64,000 nucleotides of DNA, from assembly GCA_965247065.1 (NCBI GenBank), contig CBDFGN010000005.1:62001-126000 (forward strand), written 5' to 3'. Source of the stretch: CBDFGN01 sp965247065 (lineage in GTDB: Bacteria; Bacteroidota; Bacteroidia; Cytophagales; Cyclobacteriaceae). Shown in pieces: positions 30,674 to 40,636 of this stretch. Numbering within the stretch: position 1 is the first letter of the stretch; every line of letters begins with the position of its first letter. The notes beneath the pieces were generated by a model. The model was given only the letters and a program-made list of their open reading frames with translations, had not been told where the DNA came from and did not search any database. The translations under genes were made by a program, and so were the position numbers.

Positions 30674-31552
30674 ATGATCAAGTCCATGACCGGTTACGGA
30701 AAATCATTCTCTGACTCTGACCATCTTAGAATTGATGTAGAAGTTCGCAGTCTGAATTCTAAGTTCCTGGATTTAAGTTTGAGGGTACCGAAAGACCTCG
30801 CCGAGCGGGAAATTGAGCTGCGTAAAGTGGTCGCTAAAAAATTGAGCCGGGGCAAAGTAAACCTCGCTGTCGAAATACTAAAAAAGGGCGAGACCTCCAT
30901 TAGCATCAGTTATGACGAGGCCAAATTCCAGGCCTATTACGATCAGTTAAAGGCTTTAGCTGAAAAGGTTGGGGTGAAAACTGATGAAATCTTTAAAATG
31001 GCGGTTCAATCCCCTGAGGTGAGCAACACCGGGCAGGCCGACTCGCTTGCGGATCAGGATTGGGACTTGATCACAAAGGTCCTGAAGCAGGCTCTTGATC
31101 AACTTGAGTCGTTCCGAATAAAGGAAGGAAATGTATTGTCCAAGGATCTGGAAGAATACGTGTCGAAAATTTCAGCACTTCTCAAGCAGGTAGCGATGGA
31201 AGAACCAAACAGAATCTCACGGGTACGTGAGCGCATGGAGCAGAGCCTCGGAGATTTACAATCCAAAACAAAGGTGGATCCAAACCGTTTTGAGCAGGAG
31301 CTAATGTATTACCTGGAGAGACTGGACATCTCGGAGGAAATGGACCGCCTAAGAAGCCATTTAGCTTATTTTCGAGAGACTCTGTTTGATAAAGAGTCTC
31401 AGGGTAAGAAGCTGGGATTTATTGCCCAGGAAATGGGTCGCGAAATCAATACAATAGGTTCAAAGGCCAATCAAGCTGACATTCAGAAACTCGTGGTCGC
31501 GATGAAGGACGAGCTGGAAAAGATAAAGGAGCAGTTGTACAATATTCTATAA
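30674..31552 (+). CDS. yicC: YicC family endoribonuclease
   Basis: A 292-residue cytoplasmic protein with the two family regions: N-terminal MIKSMTGYGKSFSDSDHLRI with EVRSLNSKFLDLSLRVP (about 24-40), and C-terminal DUF1732 EEMDRLRSHLAYFRETL, then GKKLGFIAQEMGREINTIGSKAN near 250-275. E. coli YicC has been described as an RNase acting on sRNA or other RNA. Length is normal. The gene converges with tonB; its stop codon overlaps the T-run of the tonB terminator. The ATG at 30674 gives the family-typical N-terminus. Confidence 0.93.
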   Translation: MIKSMTGYGKSFSDSDHLRIDVEVRSLNSKFLDLSLRVPKDLAEREIELRKVVAKKLSRGKVNLAVEILKKGETSISISYDEAKFQAYYDQLKALAEKVGVKTDEIFKMAVQSPEVSNTGQADSLADQDWDLITKVLKQALDQLESFRIKEGNVLSKDLEEYVSKISALLKQVAMEEPNRISRVRERMEQSLGDLQSKTKVDPNRFEQELMYYLERLDISEEMDRLRSHLAYFRETLFDKESQGKKLGFIAQEMGREINTIGSKANQADIQKLVVAMKDELEKIKEQLYNIL

Positions 31553-31579
31553 AAAAAAGCCCCGAATTCCTTCGAGGCT
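31551..31579 (-). terminator. Rho-independent terminator of tonB
   Basis: On the minus strand AGCCTCGAA and TTCGGGGCT form a 9-bp stem (one T-G pair) with a GGAA loop, followed by eight T. It lies 25 bp beyond the tonB stop and overlaps the yicC stop on the other strand. Confidence 0.9.
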
Positions 31580-31604
31580 CCCCTCATAATATTTCTAAAT
31601 CGGT

Positions 31605-32279
31605 TTAGCCGAGCTTGAAAGTTATGGGCAAAATCATCCGAACCTTAACTGGACGTCCGCGTTGCTTCCCAGGCTTCCACTTCGGGGCTCCGCCGATCAC
31701 TCGGGCTGCCTCTTCGTCGCATCCTGCGCCAATTCCCTTTACAGACTGAACATCGGTGATGGTGCCATCCTTGTCGACAACAAATTGAACAAATACTTTG
31801 CCCTCAATTCCCATTCTGCGAGCCTGAGCCGGATACTTTAGATTCTTGCTGACATATTTATAGAAAGCAGACATCCCCCCATTGGGCGTAGGCTGCTGCT
31901 CCACCACTGTAAAAATCTCATCAGCGATTTCTTCTTCCGGCGCATCATCGAATACCACTTCTTCAATTACGGTTTCCTCAGTAACCTCAACATCGAGATC
32001 AATCTCAATTTCGTCCTCGATTTCTTCCTCGTCCGGTACTTCTATGATTTCTGGCTGCTGGATTTTAGGGGGTGGGGGAGGTGGCTGTTCTGTAGGAGGG
32101 ATATCCATGATATCCTCAAAATTATCATTTACATTGCCGAGATCGAGCAGACTACCGTCATCATAGAATCTCCACTCAAAAGCGGAAATTACCAATAGTA
32201 AGCTAACAACTAGCCCAATGTTCAGGAATAATCCCGTCTTAGGGTTGAGGTCAGCTTGAGGGCTTTTTTTCAATTCCAT
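31605..32279 (-). CDS. tonB: Energy transducer TonB
   Basis: A 224-residue TonB: cytoplasmic N-terminus, one membrane segment (about 16-35), a periplasmic linker with a six-proline run near 65-72 and a strongly acidic stretch (about 78-125, Glu/Asp/Ile/Val-rich instead of the Pro-Glu/Pro-Lys linker of E. coli), and a TonB C-terminal domain (about 135-224; YPAQARRMGIEGKVFVQFVV, then IGGAPKWKPGKQRGRPVKVR). It passes proton-motive energy to outer-membrane TonB-dependent transporters. ExbB/ExbD are not adjacent. It has its own promoter-like site (32332-32360) and terminator, so appears to be a single-gene unit. Confidence 0.93.
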   Translation of the reverse strand: MELKKSPQADLNPKTGLFLNIGLVVSLLLVISAFEWRFYDDGSLLDLGNVNDNFEDIMDIPPTEQPPPPPPKIQQPEIIEVPDEEEIEDEIEIDLDVEVTEETVIEEVVFDDAPEEEIADEIFTVVEQQPTPNGGMSAFYKYVSKNLKYPAQARRMGIEGKVFVQFVVDKDGTITDVQSVKGIGAGCDEEAARVIGGAPKWKPGKQRGRPVKVRMILPITFKLG

Positions 32280-32331
32280 ATTCGATCCTTTTTAAAGTGA
32301 CAGCAGGGCCCGTTTACAATTGGGCTATTAC

Positions 32332-32360
32332 CAAATATACATTTTTTTCGCTAAAGCAAA
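32332..32360 (-). promoter_or_regulatory. Putative tonB promoter
   Basis: On the minus strand TTTG (32357-32360), a 17-bp spacer and TATATTTG (32332-32339) match the Bacteroidota -33/-7 consensus, about 53 bp before the tonB start. Confidence 0.6.
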
Positions 32361-32397
32361 TTTCGGTTGCTTGGTAGGATAACGTTGCGGCGGTCCA

Positions 32398-32778
32398 CTA
32401 AACTCCAATAAGCTCATCATATTGTTCTGCTGACAGGAGCTCAACCAATTCACTTTTATCTCTAATCTTAACCTTGATCATCCATCCCTTGCCGTATGGG
32501 TCCTGGTTGACCACTTCGGGTTCTGATTCAAGATCCAGGTTAATCACCTCGACCACACCGGAAACCGGCATGAATAAATCGGAGACCGTTTTGACTGCTT
32601 CAACAATTCCAAAAGCGGCTCCCCTGTCGAGGTCCTCACTTTGGGTTTCTATTTCCACGTAAACTACGTCACCGAGTTCTCCCTGAGCAAAATCAGTTAT
32701 ACCGATCAGCCCATGATCATCCTCGATCTTTATCCACTCGTGATCTTTGGTGTATTTCAATTCCTCGGGTGTATTCAT
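32398..32778 (-). CDS. gcvH: Glycine cleavage system H protein
   Basis: A 126-residue lipoyl carrier that shuttles the aminomethyl group between the P, T and L proteins of glycine cleavage. The lipoylation site is the Lys in GIVEAVKTVSDLFMP near residue 63, and the N-terminal YTKDHEWIKIEDD and central ITDFAQGELGDVVYVE segments are family-typical. It is the last gene of the ruvA-sprA-gcvH run on the minus strand, 53 bp after sprA. GcvT and GcvP are not in the window. Confidence 0.96.
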   Translation of the reverse strand: MNTPEELKYTKDHEWIKIEDDHGLIGITDFAQGELGDVVYVEIETQSEDLDRGAAFGIVEAVKTVSDLFMPVSGVVEVINLDLESEPEVVNQDPYGKGWMIKVKIRDKSELVELLSAEQYDELIGV

Positions 32779-32831
32779 ATTGGGCAGGTTTTGAGGACTA
32801 AAAATACATTCTTTTTAATAAAGACGATTAA

Positions 32832-35800
32832 TTAATCAGACAAACTAAATCGGACCTGAGTACCGAAGCCAGTATTAGATCTCTTGAATGAATTCGAGAC
32901 TCTTGGCTCATTAACATTTCGCTCGAAATACACCTGGATGTTAAGTCGCTGATTCAAAACATAACTTAACGTTGGACGAAATTGAATGTTGAAATTTCCA
33001 CTAGTCACGGTATTGATCTCTGCAATCTTACGCTGAACAGTCTTGCTGTTTCTGAGGGTGAAATTAAACCGGAAGGTGAGATCATTTTTGAGTCTGACAG
33101 TTCTGCCCTGGATGCGGAAAGGCACCTTGAAGTTGTTTTTGGTAAGTCCAAATTCGAAACTAAAGTCACTGCTTCTCTGCTCGGTTACTTGGGCATTGTT
33201 CAAATTTAAAAGGATAGCCCTTTCCTTCTTAAATTCTGCCCGGGCAGTTACCCTGCTTTTGGTTCTAATGCTAAGGCCAATTAGGGGAGCGAAAGTCTCC
33301 CTAATCCCTACTTGACCCACTATATATATTGGAACGATCTGATCGTTCTCGGAACTAGGTGCTGGTAATAGAGGGTAATCTTCGATATCGTTATTGATCT
33401 CCAGGAACTGTTCATTGTATAATAGTGAGCTGGAATAGTTGCTCACGTCGTAGGATGACTGGTACGCATGAGTAATGCTGATTGATGAGAAAACTTCGCT
33501 AAGGACCTTGATTCTGGATAGTCCGGAATAATCCACCCTCCAATTGGGCAATGGTGTTCGAGGAAACGGATTAATCTCAATCGTTTCAGGGTCCCGATCG
33601 GAGTAGGCTGCTTGGAACGCGGTGATCAGAACATCCTGTGAATTCAGACTATACTCCAGGCCGCTTGCCGCTGTTAACCTACGGGCTATGATCTCCCGAT
33701 AGTCCTCGAAATTTTGAAAAACCGGTGAGTTGTTGTCCAGGTCATCACTGATAAACGCCGTCTTTATAACAGGATAGGATATACTGTATTGCCCTATTCG
33801 CGATGGCGTCAATGAAACAAAACCATTGATATTATCGATTGTGTCGGTTTCGAGCGATCGGTCATCAAAGCGAAATATTTCCTGGAAAGTGCTTGACTTG
33901 TTCTTTTTGGCATCAATCTGAATTTTGAGATCGCGCACCGGCTCGATTTGGGCCTTGAAACTTAGATTCTCATTCGCAGTCTGCGAAAATGGCGTAGTCA
34001 GCCTTTGGTTAGTGATCAGCCAATCCTTTTGGGCAGCCTCTCTCCTAATATTCGGATTTTGACTCCCTAGGATGAACCCCCACCCAGGCGCATCGAAAGC
34101 GCTGTCGAGCCCAAAGAGGAAGGCACCCTTGTTGTAACCGGGCAACGTAGTACCCTCGCGAGAGGTGTAATTGAAGTCGAAGTTACGGAACGACATGAGT
34201 AGCCTGAGGATTCCCTTTAGCCCTTTGAAATCGGGGGTTTGAGATTGAGTCGTGTCGCTCGAGGCCGCGGCTGGCCTCCGGCTTCTTCTCGGAGGGCTAT
34301 TGATCCCTTTAAGAAATTTGGATTTGTTGTATAGGGAAACCAGGTCCACCTTGGAAACCAGAGACAACTCTCGGTTGTTGGTTATGATATTCCCAAATTT
34401 AAGACTGTCCTTTACCGCGAAGGAGCTAGACGTAATTGCTTCGGCAGTCCAATTATAACCAACTCCATAACGAATGTCGCTGCGAATCCAGTCAGTCAAT
34501 GGAATTTTGTCCAAGGGCAATCGATAAGTAAGCGACATGGTCTGGTCAAAATTCTTCATCCGGCCCAGGTTCTTCAAGTTAGTCTTTATTGAATCTCTCT
34601 TGGCCTGTGTATCTATGTCTCCCCTGGGCTCATCAACGATCGCATTAGCCCGGGCCTCGTAGTCGAAGGCAATACTCTTTGTAATATTCCAGCGCAAATT
34701 GTAGGACCGGTTGAAGAAGAAATACTTTTCGAAGTTGGGATCTATTCCGGCCGTGGTCAGGTTGTCATTCCAAAACTGGGTTCGGATAAATCTCCGGTCC
34801 AAATCCCACCGGAATCCCAAGCTGCTGGGAACAAAATTTAGGTTAATATCCTTTATCAGCTTCAGCCAGTTGCTATTTAGGAAATTCACGTTCTTAAAGG
34901 GTTCAAGGCTCTTCTCCTGGGGATTGTAATTGTAGGCTAGTGCCAATCGATAGCTCCTGTTTAGGTACGATTCGGTGGTGTGATTGCTGGTGCGTTCTTC
35001 GGTAAAAGCATAGGTGAAAGAGAGGTTTTCAATATCGTAGATATGTTGTTTGGCTCCCTCTTTGGTCTTGACCTTACGAATGTTTGTGAAATTGAGACTC
35101 TTGCGGGTCGTTTGATCCTCCACAATATCTGCATATCGCTGCCTATCTTCCTCCAATTCAAACCCCTCCAAAGTGGCTGACAAGGGTGTGTCCTGATCAT
35201 ATGGATCCCATTCCGGGGTAGCGTTATCCCTCTCGTAGCTGAAAAACATGGGAATTTTCAGACCAATTTTTTCAGGCAAAAGCTTGTCCAGGTTTAGGTT
35301 GGTAGATATATCGTAGAGCCTGGATTCCCATCTAGTTCTCTCAGAAATCTTGGATTGAATCCCGCCAAATCCGACCGTCACAATCCGGGTCGAGGCCGAA
35401 ATGGTTCCAAAGTCGGCCAACTTGCTACTGAAGCGCAAATTCGAAGCCCAGCCCTTAGTTTTGTCGAAGTCGGTAACGCGCAATTCATTGACCCAGATCC
35501 TGAAAGATTTGGCATCCTGTTCGTCCACTCCAGAGGGGTTGCGCATCCCGATCATTAAACTCTTTACCACGCTCAGATCCGGACGCCCTCTTACATAGAC
35601 CTTGTATTGCCTTATTTCGCCTTCGAATCGAATGGTTATCGGCTGTGCAAGTCGGTCCCGGCGAGACTTCAGGGCCAGCAATTCATCCAGCGCTATGTCG
35701 ATTTCATTCTCGGATGGCCATATGGCCTCCGCATTTTCGGGACCGGTTCCAAGAGGGGTTATAGTCAGAGGCACTTCCACCTCGTAGTAATTCTCAGTAA

Positions 35801-38800
35801 AATCGGTGCCCAATCTTAGAAAGGCGGTGACTTCCTGGTCCTGGACCTCATCATCTAAACTTAGCGGTTGAGCACTGATAAACATTTTTATTCGACCGTA
35901 GTTCAGCATATCCAAACTGACATTCTTAAAACCGGCCCGGCCGGCTTTTTCGGGAAGATCCGTGACCGTTAGCTGCATGGATTGCTCGTTTTGACGTCGT
36001 TCAATGGTGGATATGTTGTCTCGATCGCGGTTAATGCCTGGGGGTAAAACATAAGGAACCTTATCGGGCCCTCCCACCGAATTTTCCTCGATATTCACCA
36101 CTGAGATGGTAAATTCAACATCCTCATCTTCTATAACTTCATCAAATCCCTCTTCCTGTAGTTTATCCGTATTCTGGAATACCCTCCATTGGGTACCCAC
36201 CAATTGGAATTTCACCAGCCTCAAGACCGCTGGCTGCCGCCAACCGGTCAAATAGGTCCGAATATTGCGGATGGACTTGAAGCCGTTGATGCTACCGATC
36301 GCGCGGTCGGGCTCCCGGACGGGAATTCGAAAAAGATACCAGGTGGTTTCACCGTCTGAATGCACTAATTTATCCACAATGTGCTGCTTCCCGATTTCCA
36401 ATTGTCCTGGGCGCAGGTCGATCTTGTACTCATAGTATTCCTCTAGGTTTGAAATCGTATTGTCAACGTTCAAATCCTCGTTGTCCGGGATATTACTAGA
36501 GGAGGGCGTATACGGTAATGTATTGTCGGTTAAAACCGGAGAGTTATTTTCAAGACCATTGAATTGCTTGTATCGCTCAACGATTTTGCGGTCTTCCGCA
36601 TCATGCTCGCCTCCAAGATAATAGTCAAAATCATCTGAGCTCGGGTCAATGCGTAGTTCCGGGGGGGCCACGCTCAAGTAGTCATCGTCGAAAAAGAAGC
36701 TACCCTCGTCCTCGCTTCTGAGACCATCCCATCCCACATCCTGATTAGGTCGGGCACTTGTAGAGTTGTCAAATGCCGCATTTAAATATTGCTGTCTGGT
36801 CACATAACCCCAGTCGGTTTTCAGCGCCTTGGTGGTGTCTCCATCTGCGGGCAGGCCGTTTTCAAAAGCATGCCTTTCATCATTTAGAACGTCTTCGGAG
36901 ACACTGCCCAAATTAAAAACCATAAATCCTCCTGTACGATTTATCGAATTCTCAATTCCATCTATTACCCTACCCCGAGGCGAATCGATGAACGGGTCCA
37001 TCATCCAAAATTCAATAAACTCAATGTTGGTCTTATCAAAATCCACATCGAAGGTAATTGGACGGGTTATGCCTGCCCAGTTTGCTTCAGGGCCATCTTG
37101 GTTGAAAGTAGGGTTGTAATTGTAGGCGCCCCTTTCCGATGGGAAGTAGGCAAGATCGAAGACGGTTTCGTTGGTATTGACAACCTCCCGGTCCCTTTGC
37201 CTGAAAATCTCCTGAGGGGAGACTGGCCTCTGATAGTGGTTTTGAAGGTCTTCATCGTTAATATTGTCCGGGGTAATGTTGCTGTTGCTGCGGTAAAATA
37301 TATTGTCCACGATGTACCAGGACATATTGCTTCTTTGATACCCTAATCCCAATTTGTTTGGTGCAGTTGCCCCTGTACGGTCCAAATTGAAACCGCTATT
37401 AGCCGGGGTGCTGGCCAGCTTCCAGGTGGCAGCCACGTTTCCCATCAGCCCGAATGGTGTCACCGTAGCCTCGAAATCATCTATATAGGAAGTGGAGGTG
37501 CCATCCACCTTATTAGACGTGCCGGGAACCAATTGCGCGAATTCCCCGCTAAATGCCACGTTGGACATCTCCTTTGTGTTGAGTAGCGGAAGGGCGTCGA
37601 TCATGCGGGTGAGAAACCGGGAATCCTTGCGATAATTGAAGTCCAGGCCGTATTTGATATTTCGGGTGGGCTCATCCCCTATACTCACTCTGGAAACGAG
37701 GGGCTGCTCATTTAACCTGAGCAGGGTAGCCCCTATATTGATATCGTCGTTAACGACGTAGTCAACCCTCGCACCTAGCAAGGTCCGGTTCTGAAAATTA
37801 AACAGATCCGCTTTTTCGTAGGAGACTATGATTTCCTTGCCCGAATTGATGACCGACTCATTTAGGATTCGAACTTTACCAAAGTTGTAGTTGACCGTAA
37901 AGTCAACTCCTTCAGTCAACGGAGTATTGCCAGCAGTCACCCTCACCGAATTTTCGGCTATATTAATGCCGGGAAGGACAATTTCGTTGGAGGATCCGGC
38001 CAGAAATTTTCCCGAGATCCAATACTTATTTAGCTCGGCGATAAGTTCGACATCAGCTCGGGTTGTACGGTACAGAGTGTCATAAACATATCTTCGTACC
38101 AATTCCTCCTCCCCGGGGATAAAGAATTGTCTCAAATGAGCACCAAACGGTTCCAGCACCGGGAAAAAAATCGTACCATTCCGAGTATCTATGGTAAGGC
38201 CCTCTACGAAGTCAAAGTTGCCATCCGGTTGACGGTCCCCGGAAGGGTTCAGGCGATCCAGACTCATTATTTCGATCAAAGGCACATTTTTTAGGTTTTG
38301 TCCCTCATGGAGGCTTGGATTATCAATCCCGGTTCGATCGTCGCGATAGATGACGCGCAATTGGAAGCCTTCCCGGGTGATCTGACTGGCATGTAGATTA
38401 TAGATGTTTTTCATCATCAGATCCCAGGTAGGTACCCGGGTATTGATCTTTGCTGGTCTTAGCATTTTTAAAAACAGAACTTCGTCTTCGCTTCGGTTAG
38501 CATAATCCTCGTTCAATTCACCCACTTTGAAGCGCTGTCCGTTCCAGGTATATTCGAAAGCAACGGCCAGTACCTCGTCATTCTGGAGTTTTCTCAACAT
38601 AGATATTGTTCCCAACTTAGGATCAAAGTTGAATTCAGTTTCGGGCTCCAATCTGCGGGCCGAGGTAACTCTAACAAAGTCGGTTCCATTGTTAAGATTG
38701 AACGGTTCCATCTCCAATTCGCTATTCACCTTGTCGACATTTCTCAAGTCTGGGTCGGCCAAGAGCCGCCCCCACAGATCGTTGGCAGCGTTGTTGGTAG

Positions 38801-40025
38801 GTACACTCGAGGATGGAAGGTTGGACCCCATAGTGCCCGGATCGAAAATGATATCGTTTGACCCTTCACCTAAGTCTTGAAAGGCAACGAAATTTCTGAG
38901 CGTTCGAGTATCGTTATTCCGATTGATCAAGTAGACCTCTATCCGGGTGATATTGATCCCGGATAATGGGTTTGGAATACCCCGAAGCCAGGCCTCGTAA
39001 TTGTCTCTGAAAAAGTGGCCAAGGAAAAAGTGCCTATTCTCATCGTAATTAGAAGCGCGGACCTCAAACTCCCGACCTTGAAAGCCTCCTTCCACGATAA
39101 GTGATTCGCTTTTGCCCCTCTGTGTGGAGGCCACACCGGTTACAAATACTTTGCCAAATTGCAGTTGTGTTTTCACTCCGAAAAGGTTCTGAGCCCCGGA
39201 AATCAGGCTGTTTCGAAGAGGGAGGCTAACATTTCCGATCTCTAACTTTTTAATAATATCTTCCGGGTATCCGGAGTATTCGACCTTAAGGTCATTTTCG
39301 AAATCGAAAGAATTGTTGTTGTCGAAATTTGCAGTGATCGCCAATTTCTCGCCGATCTTACCTACTACATTCATTGAGATTTGCTGGTCAAATTCAAAAC
39401 CACCGTTCCGCTGCTGCTTTACCGGAATGGAGGGATTTTCAATTCGGGTCCATCTGCCTCCAAAATCTAGAGTAACAAAGCCGTTCTTTTGGAGTTCCAG
39501 AAAACTCCCGCCAAAAATGCGATCAAAAACTGGGCTGAAATATAATTTGGGAAGAAGATTTCTACCGCTGACGGCACTCTCCCCATCAAGGGCCTTAGAA
39601 CGATTCTTCCAGTAATCCTTGATCATTTCCTTTTCCTGATACTGGTCGAACTCGTCGAAGCTCATCGACGTAGTTGGACGGTAGTTGAGATCTCCAATTT
39701 TCTCGTATATAGTATAGTTCATTCCTGTGTCTATTTCCACATTCAGCGTCAGGCTGGAGGGATCCTTCAGGAATAGCGGCGACGGGCTGGTAGTGTTTGA
39801 AAATGGATCCCCAAACCGATCCTTAACATTATACACTGGTTCAAAAGAAGGACGGTAAGATTTGACCGTGTCCTGAGTCAGCGAATCCAGGGCTACACTA
39901 TCCCCCTGAACCTGCAAAGCAAGAGGTGAGTAGATATGGGTAGCCGGCCTCGCGATAGAATAGAGGGCTGAAATAGAGATAAAAAGCCCGGCGCAGTATG
40001 ATATATAGGTACCAAATTTTGGCAA
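32832..40025 (-). CDS. sprA: SprA, type IX secretion outer-membrane translocon
   Basis: A 2397-residue protein, the giant 36-stranded beta-barrel (also called Sov) through which type IX cargo crosses the outer membrane. A signal sequence is at the N-terminus, followed by family segments such as PLFLKDPSSLTLNVEIDTG near residue 85 and WTRIENPSIPVKQQRNGGFE. The whole length is rich in amphipathic beta-strands and ends in a strand-like VRFSLSD. The gene lies 15 bp after ruvA and before gcvH, the conserved Bacteroidota arrangement. PorV at 20051-21298 would be its partner. No stop or frameshift was seen in its 7.2 kb. Confidence 0.96.
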   Translation of the reverse strand: MPKFGTYISYCAGLFISISALYSIARPATHIYSPLALQVQGDSVALDSLTQDTVKSYRPSFEPVYNVKDRFGDPFSNTTSPSPLFLKDPSSLTLNVEIDTGMNYTIYEKIGDLNYRPTTSMSFDEFDQYQEKEMIKDYWKNRSKALDGESAVSGRNLLPKLYFSPVFDRIFGGSFLELQKNGFVTLDFGGRWTRIENPSIPVKQQRNGGFEFDQQISMNVVGKIGEKLAITANFDNNNSFDFENDLKVEYSGYPEDIIKKLEIGNVSLPLRNSLISGAQNLFGVKTQLQFGKVFVTGVASTQRGKSESLIVEGGFQGREFEVRASNYDENRHFFLGHFFRDNYEAWLRGIPNPLSGINITRIEVYLINRNNDTRTLRNFVAFQDLGEGSNDIIFDPGTMGSNLPSSSVPTNNAANDLWGRLLADPDLRNVDKVNSELEMEPFNLNNGTDFVRVTSARRLEPETEFNFDPKLGTISMLRKLQNDEVLAVAFEYTWNGQRFKVGELNEDYANRSEDEVLFLKMLRPAKINTRVPTWDLMMKNIYNLHASQITREGFQLRVIYRDDRTGIDNPSLHEGQNLKNVPLIEIMSLDRLNPSGDRQPDGNFDFVEGLTIDTRNGTIFFPVLEPFGAHLRQFFIPGEEELVRRYVYDTLYRTTRADVELIAELNKYWISGKFLAGSSNEIVLPGINIAENSVRVTAGNTPLTEGVDFTVNYNFGKVRILNESVINSGKEIIVSYEKADLFNFQNRTLLGARVDYVVNDDINIGATLLRLNEQPLVSRVSIGDEPTRNIKYGLDFNYRKDSRFLTRMIDALPLLNTKEMSNVAFSGEFAQLVPGTSNKVDGTSTSYIDDFEATVTPFGLMGNVAATWKLASTPANSGFNLDRTGATAPNKLGLGYQRSNMSWYIVDNIFYRSNSNITPDNINDEDLQNHYQRPVSPQEIFRQRDREVVNTNETVFDLAYFPSERGAYNYNPTFNQDGPEANWAGITRPITFDVDFDKTNIEFIEFWMMDPFIDSPRGRVIDGIENSINRTGGFMVFNLGSVSEDVLNDERHAFENGLPADGDTTKALKTDWGYVTRQQYLNAAFDNSTSARPNQDVGWDGLRSEDEGSFFFDDDYLSVAPPELRIDPSSDDFDYYLGGEHDAEDRKIVERYKQFNGLENNSPVLTDNTLPYTPSSSNIPDNEDLNVDNTISNLEEYYEYKIDLRPGQLEIGKQHIVDKLVHSDGETTWYLFRIPVREPDRAIGSINGFKSIRNIRTYLTGWRQPAVLRLVKFQLVGTQWRVFQNTDKLQEEGFDEVIEDEDVEFTISVVNIEENSVGGPDKVPYVLPPGINRDRDNISTIERRQNEQSMQLTVTDLPEKAGRAGFKNVSLDMLNYGRIKMFISAQPLSLDDEVQDQEVTAFLRLGTDFTENYYEVEVPLTITPLGTGPENAEAIWPSENEIDIALDELLALKSRRDRLAQPITIRFEGEIRQYKVYVRGRPDLSVVKSLMIGMRNPSGVDEQDAKSFRIWVNELRVTDFDKTKGWASNLRFSSKLADFGTISASTRIVTVGFGGIQSKISERTRWESRLYDISTNLNLDKLLPEKIGLKIPMFFSYERDNATPEWDPYDQDTPLSATLEGFELEEDRQRYADIVEDQTTRKSLNFTNIRKVKTKEGAKQHIYDIENLSFTYAFTEERTSNHTTESYLNRSYRLALAYNYNPQEKSLEPFKNVNFLNSNWLKLIKDINLNFVPSSLGFRWDLDRRFIRTQFWNDNLTTAGIDPNFEKYFFFNRSYNLRWNITKSIAFDYEARANAIVDEPRGDIDTQAKRDSIKTNLKNLGRMKNFDQTMSLTYRLPLDKIPLTDWIRSDIRYGVGYNWTAEAITSSSFAVKDSLKFGNIITNNRELSLVSKVDLVSLYNKSKFLKGINSPPRRSRRPAAASSDTTQSQTPDFKGLKGILRLLMSFRNFDFNYTSREGTTLPGYNKGAFLFGLDSAFDAPGWGFILGSQNPNIRREAAQKDWLITNQRLTTPFSQTANENLSFKAQIEPVRDLKIQIDAKKNKSSTFQEIFRFDDRSLETDTIDNINGFVSLTPSRIGQYSISYPVIKTAFISDDLDNNSPVFQNFEDYREIIARRLTAASGLEYSLNSQDVLITAFQAAYSDRDPETIEINPFPRTPLPNWRVDYSGLSRIKVLSEVFSSISITHAYQSSYDVSNYSSSLLYNEQFLEINNDIEDYPLLPAPSSENDQIVPIYIVGQVGIRETFAPLIGLSIRTKSRVTARAEFKKERAILLNLNNAQVTEQRSSDFSFEFGLTKNNFKVPFRIQGRTVRLKNDLTFRFNFTLRNSKTVQRKIAEINTVTSGNFNIQFRPTLSYVLNQRLNIQVYFERNVNEPRVSNSFKRSNTGFGTQVRFSLSD

Positions 40026-40040
40026 ACCAAAAATCCGATC

Positions 40041-40631
40041 TCAGGTTATTTTCAGAGATAATTTAATTAATTCCTCAAGAGAGATTTCCTTCTCTCGGCG
40101 GAGAATTGTTGCGATGTTCTTCTCGGCAACGCTTTTGTTAAAACCGAGTGTCACTAAAGCCGTCAACGCTTCATTTCGTAATGTATTGTGCATAGGCTGG
40201 GATAAATCGGCTGATCTTTCCATTAATGCATCTCTTTGCATCCTATCTTTCAGTTCCAATATTATCCGCTGTGCGGTCTTCGATCCAATCCCCTTGATGC
40301 TCTGAATCGCGTCTAAGTCCTCATTGCTAATGGCAACTTGAAGTTCCTCCGGCCCTAGTGAAGAGAGAATCATTAAACAGGTTGCAGGACCAACCCCGGT
40401 TATTCCTAACAAATTCATGAATATTTGCCGTTCCTTTTCGGTTGCAAAACCGAATAGAGTGTGGGAGTCTTCTTTGATATGCAAATGGGTAAGGATCCGG
40501 CAGGCATCTTTGTCTTTTATGACAGAGTAAGTATTCAGAGATATCTTGATCCAATATCCAATGCCCTGAACATCCAAAACAAGATGAGTCGGTTCTCTGT
40601 CGACAATTTTTCCTTCCAGGTAAGCTATCAT
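40041..40631 (-). CDS. ruvA: Holliday junction DNA helicase subunit RuvA
   Basis: A 196-residue DNA-binding subunit of the RuvAB branch-migration machine. The N-terminal OB-fold (MIAYLEGKIVDREPTHLVLD), two helix-hairpin-helix motifs (LLGITGVGPATCLMILSSLG near 70-89 and AIQSIKGIGSKTAQRIILEL near 107-126) and the C-terminal RuvB-interacting three-helix domain (EALTALVTLGFNKSVAEKNI) are all visible. It lies 5 bp downstream of the DUF4837 gene and 15 bp upstream of sprA. Confidence 0.96.
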   Translation of the reverse strand: MIAYLEGKIVDREPTHLVLDVQGIGYWIKISLNTYSVIKDKDACRILTHLHIKEDSHTLFGFATEKERQIFMNLLGITGVGPATCLMILSSLGPEELQVAISNEDLDAIQSIKGIGSKTAQRIILELKDRMQRDALMERSADLSQPMHNTLRNEALTALVTLGFNKSVAEKNIATILRREKEISLEELIKLSLKIT

Positions 40632-40636
40632 ACCAA

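Noticed and set aside
31882..32166. 94-codon Ser-rich plus-strand frame
   Set aside because: It is the antisense image of the acidic/proline linker of tonB, whose biased composition creates it.
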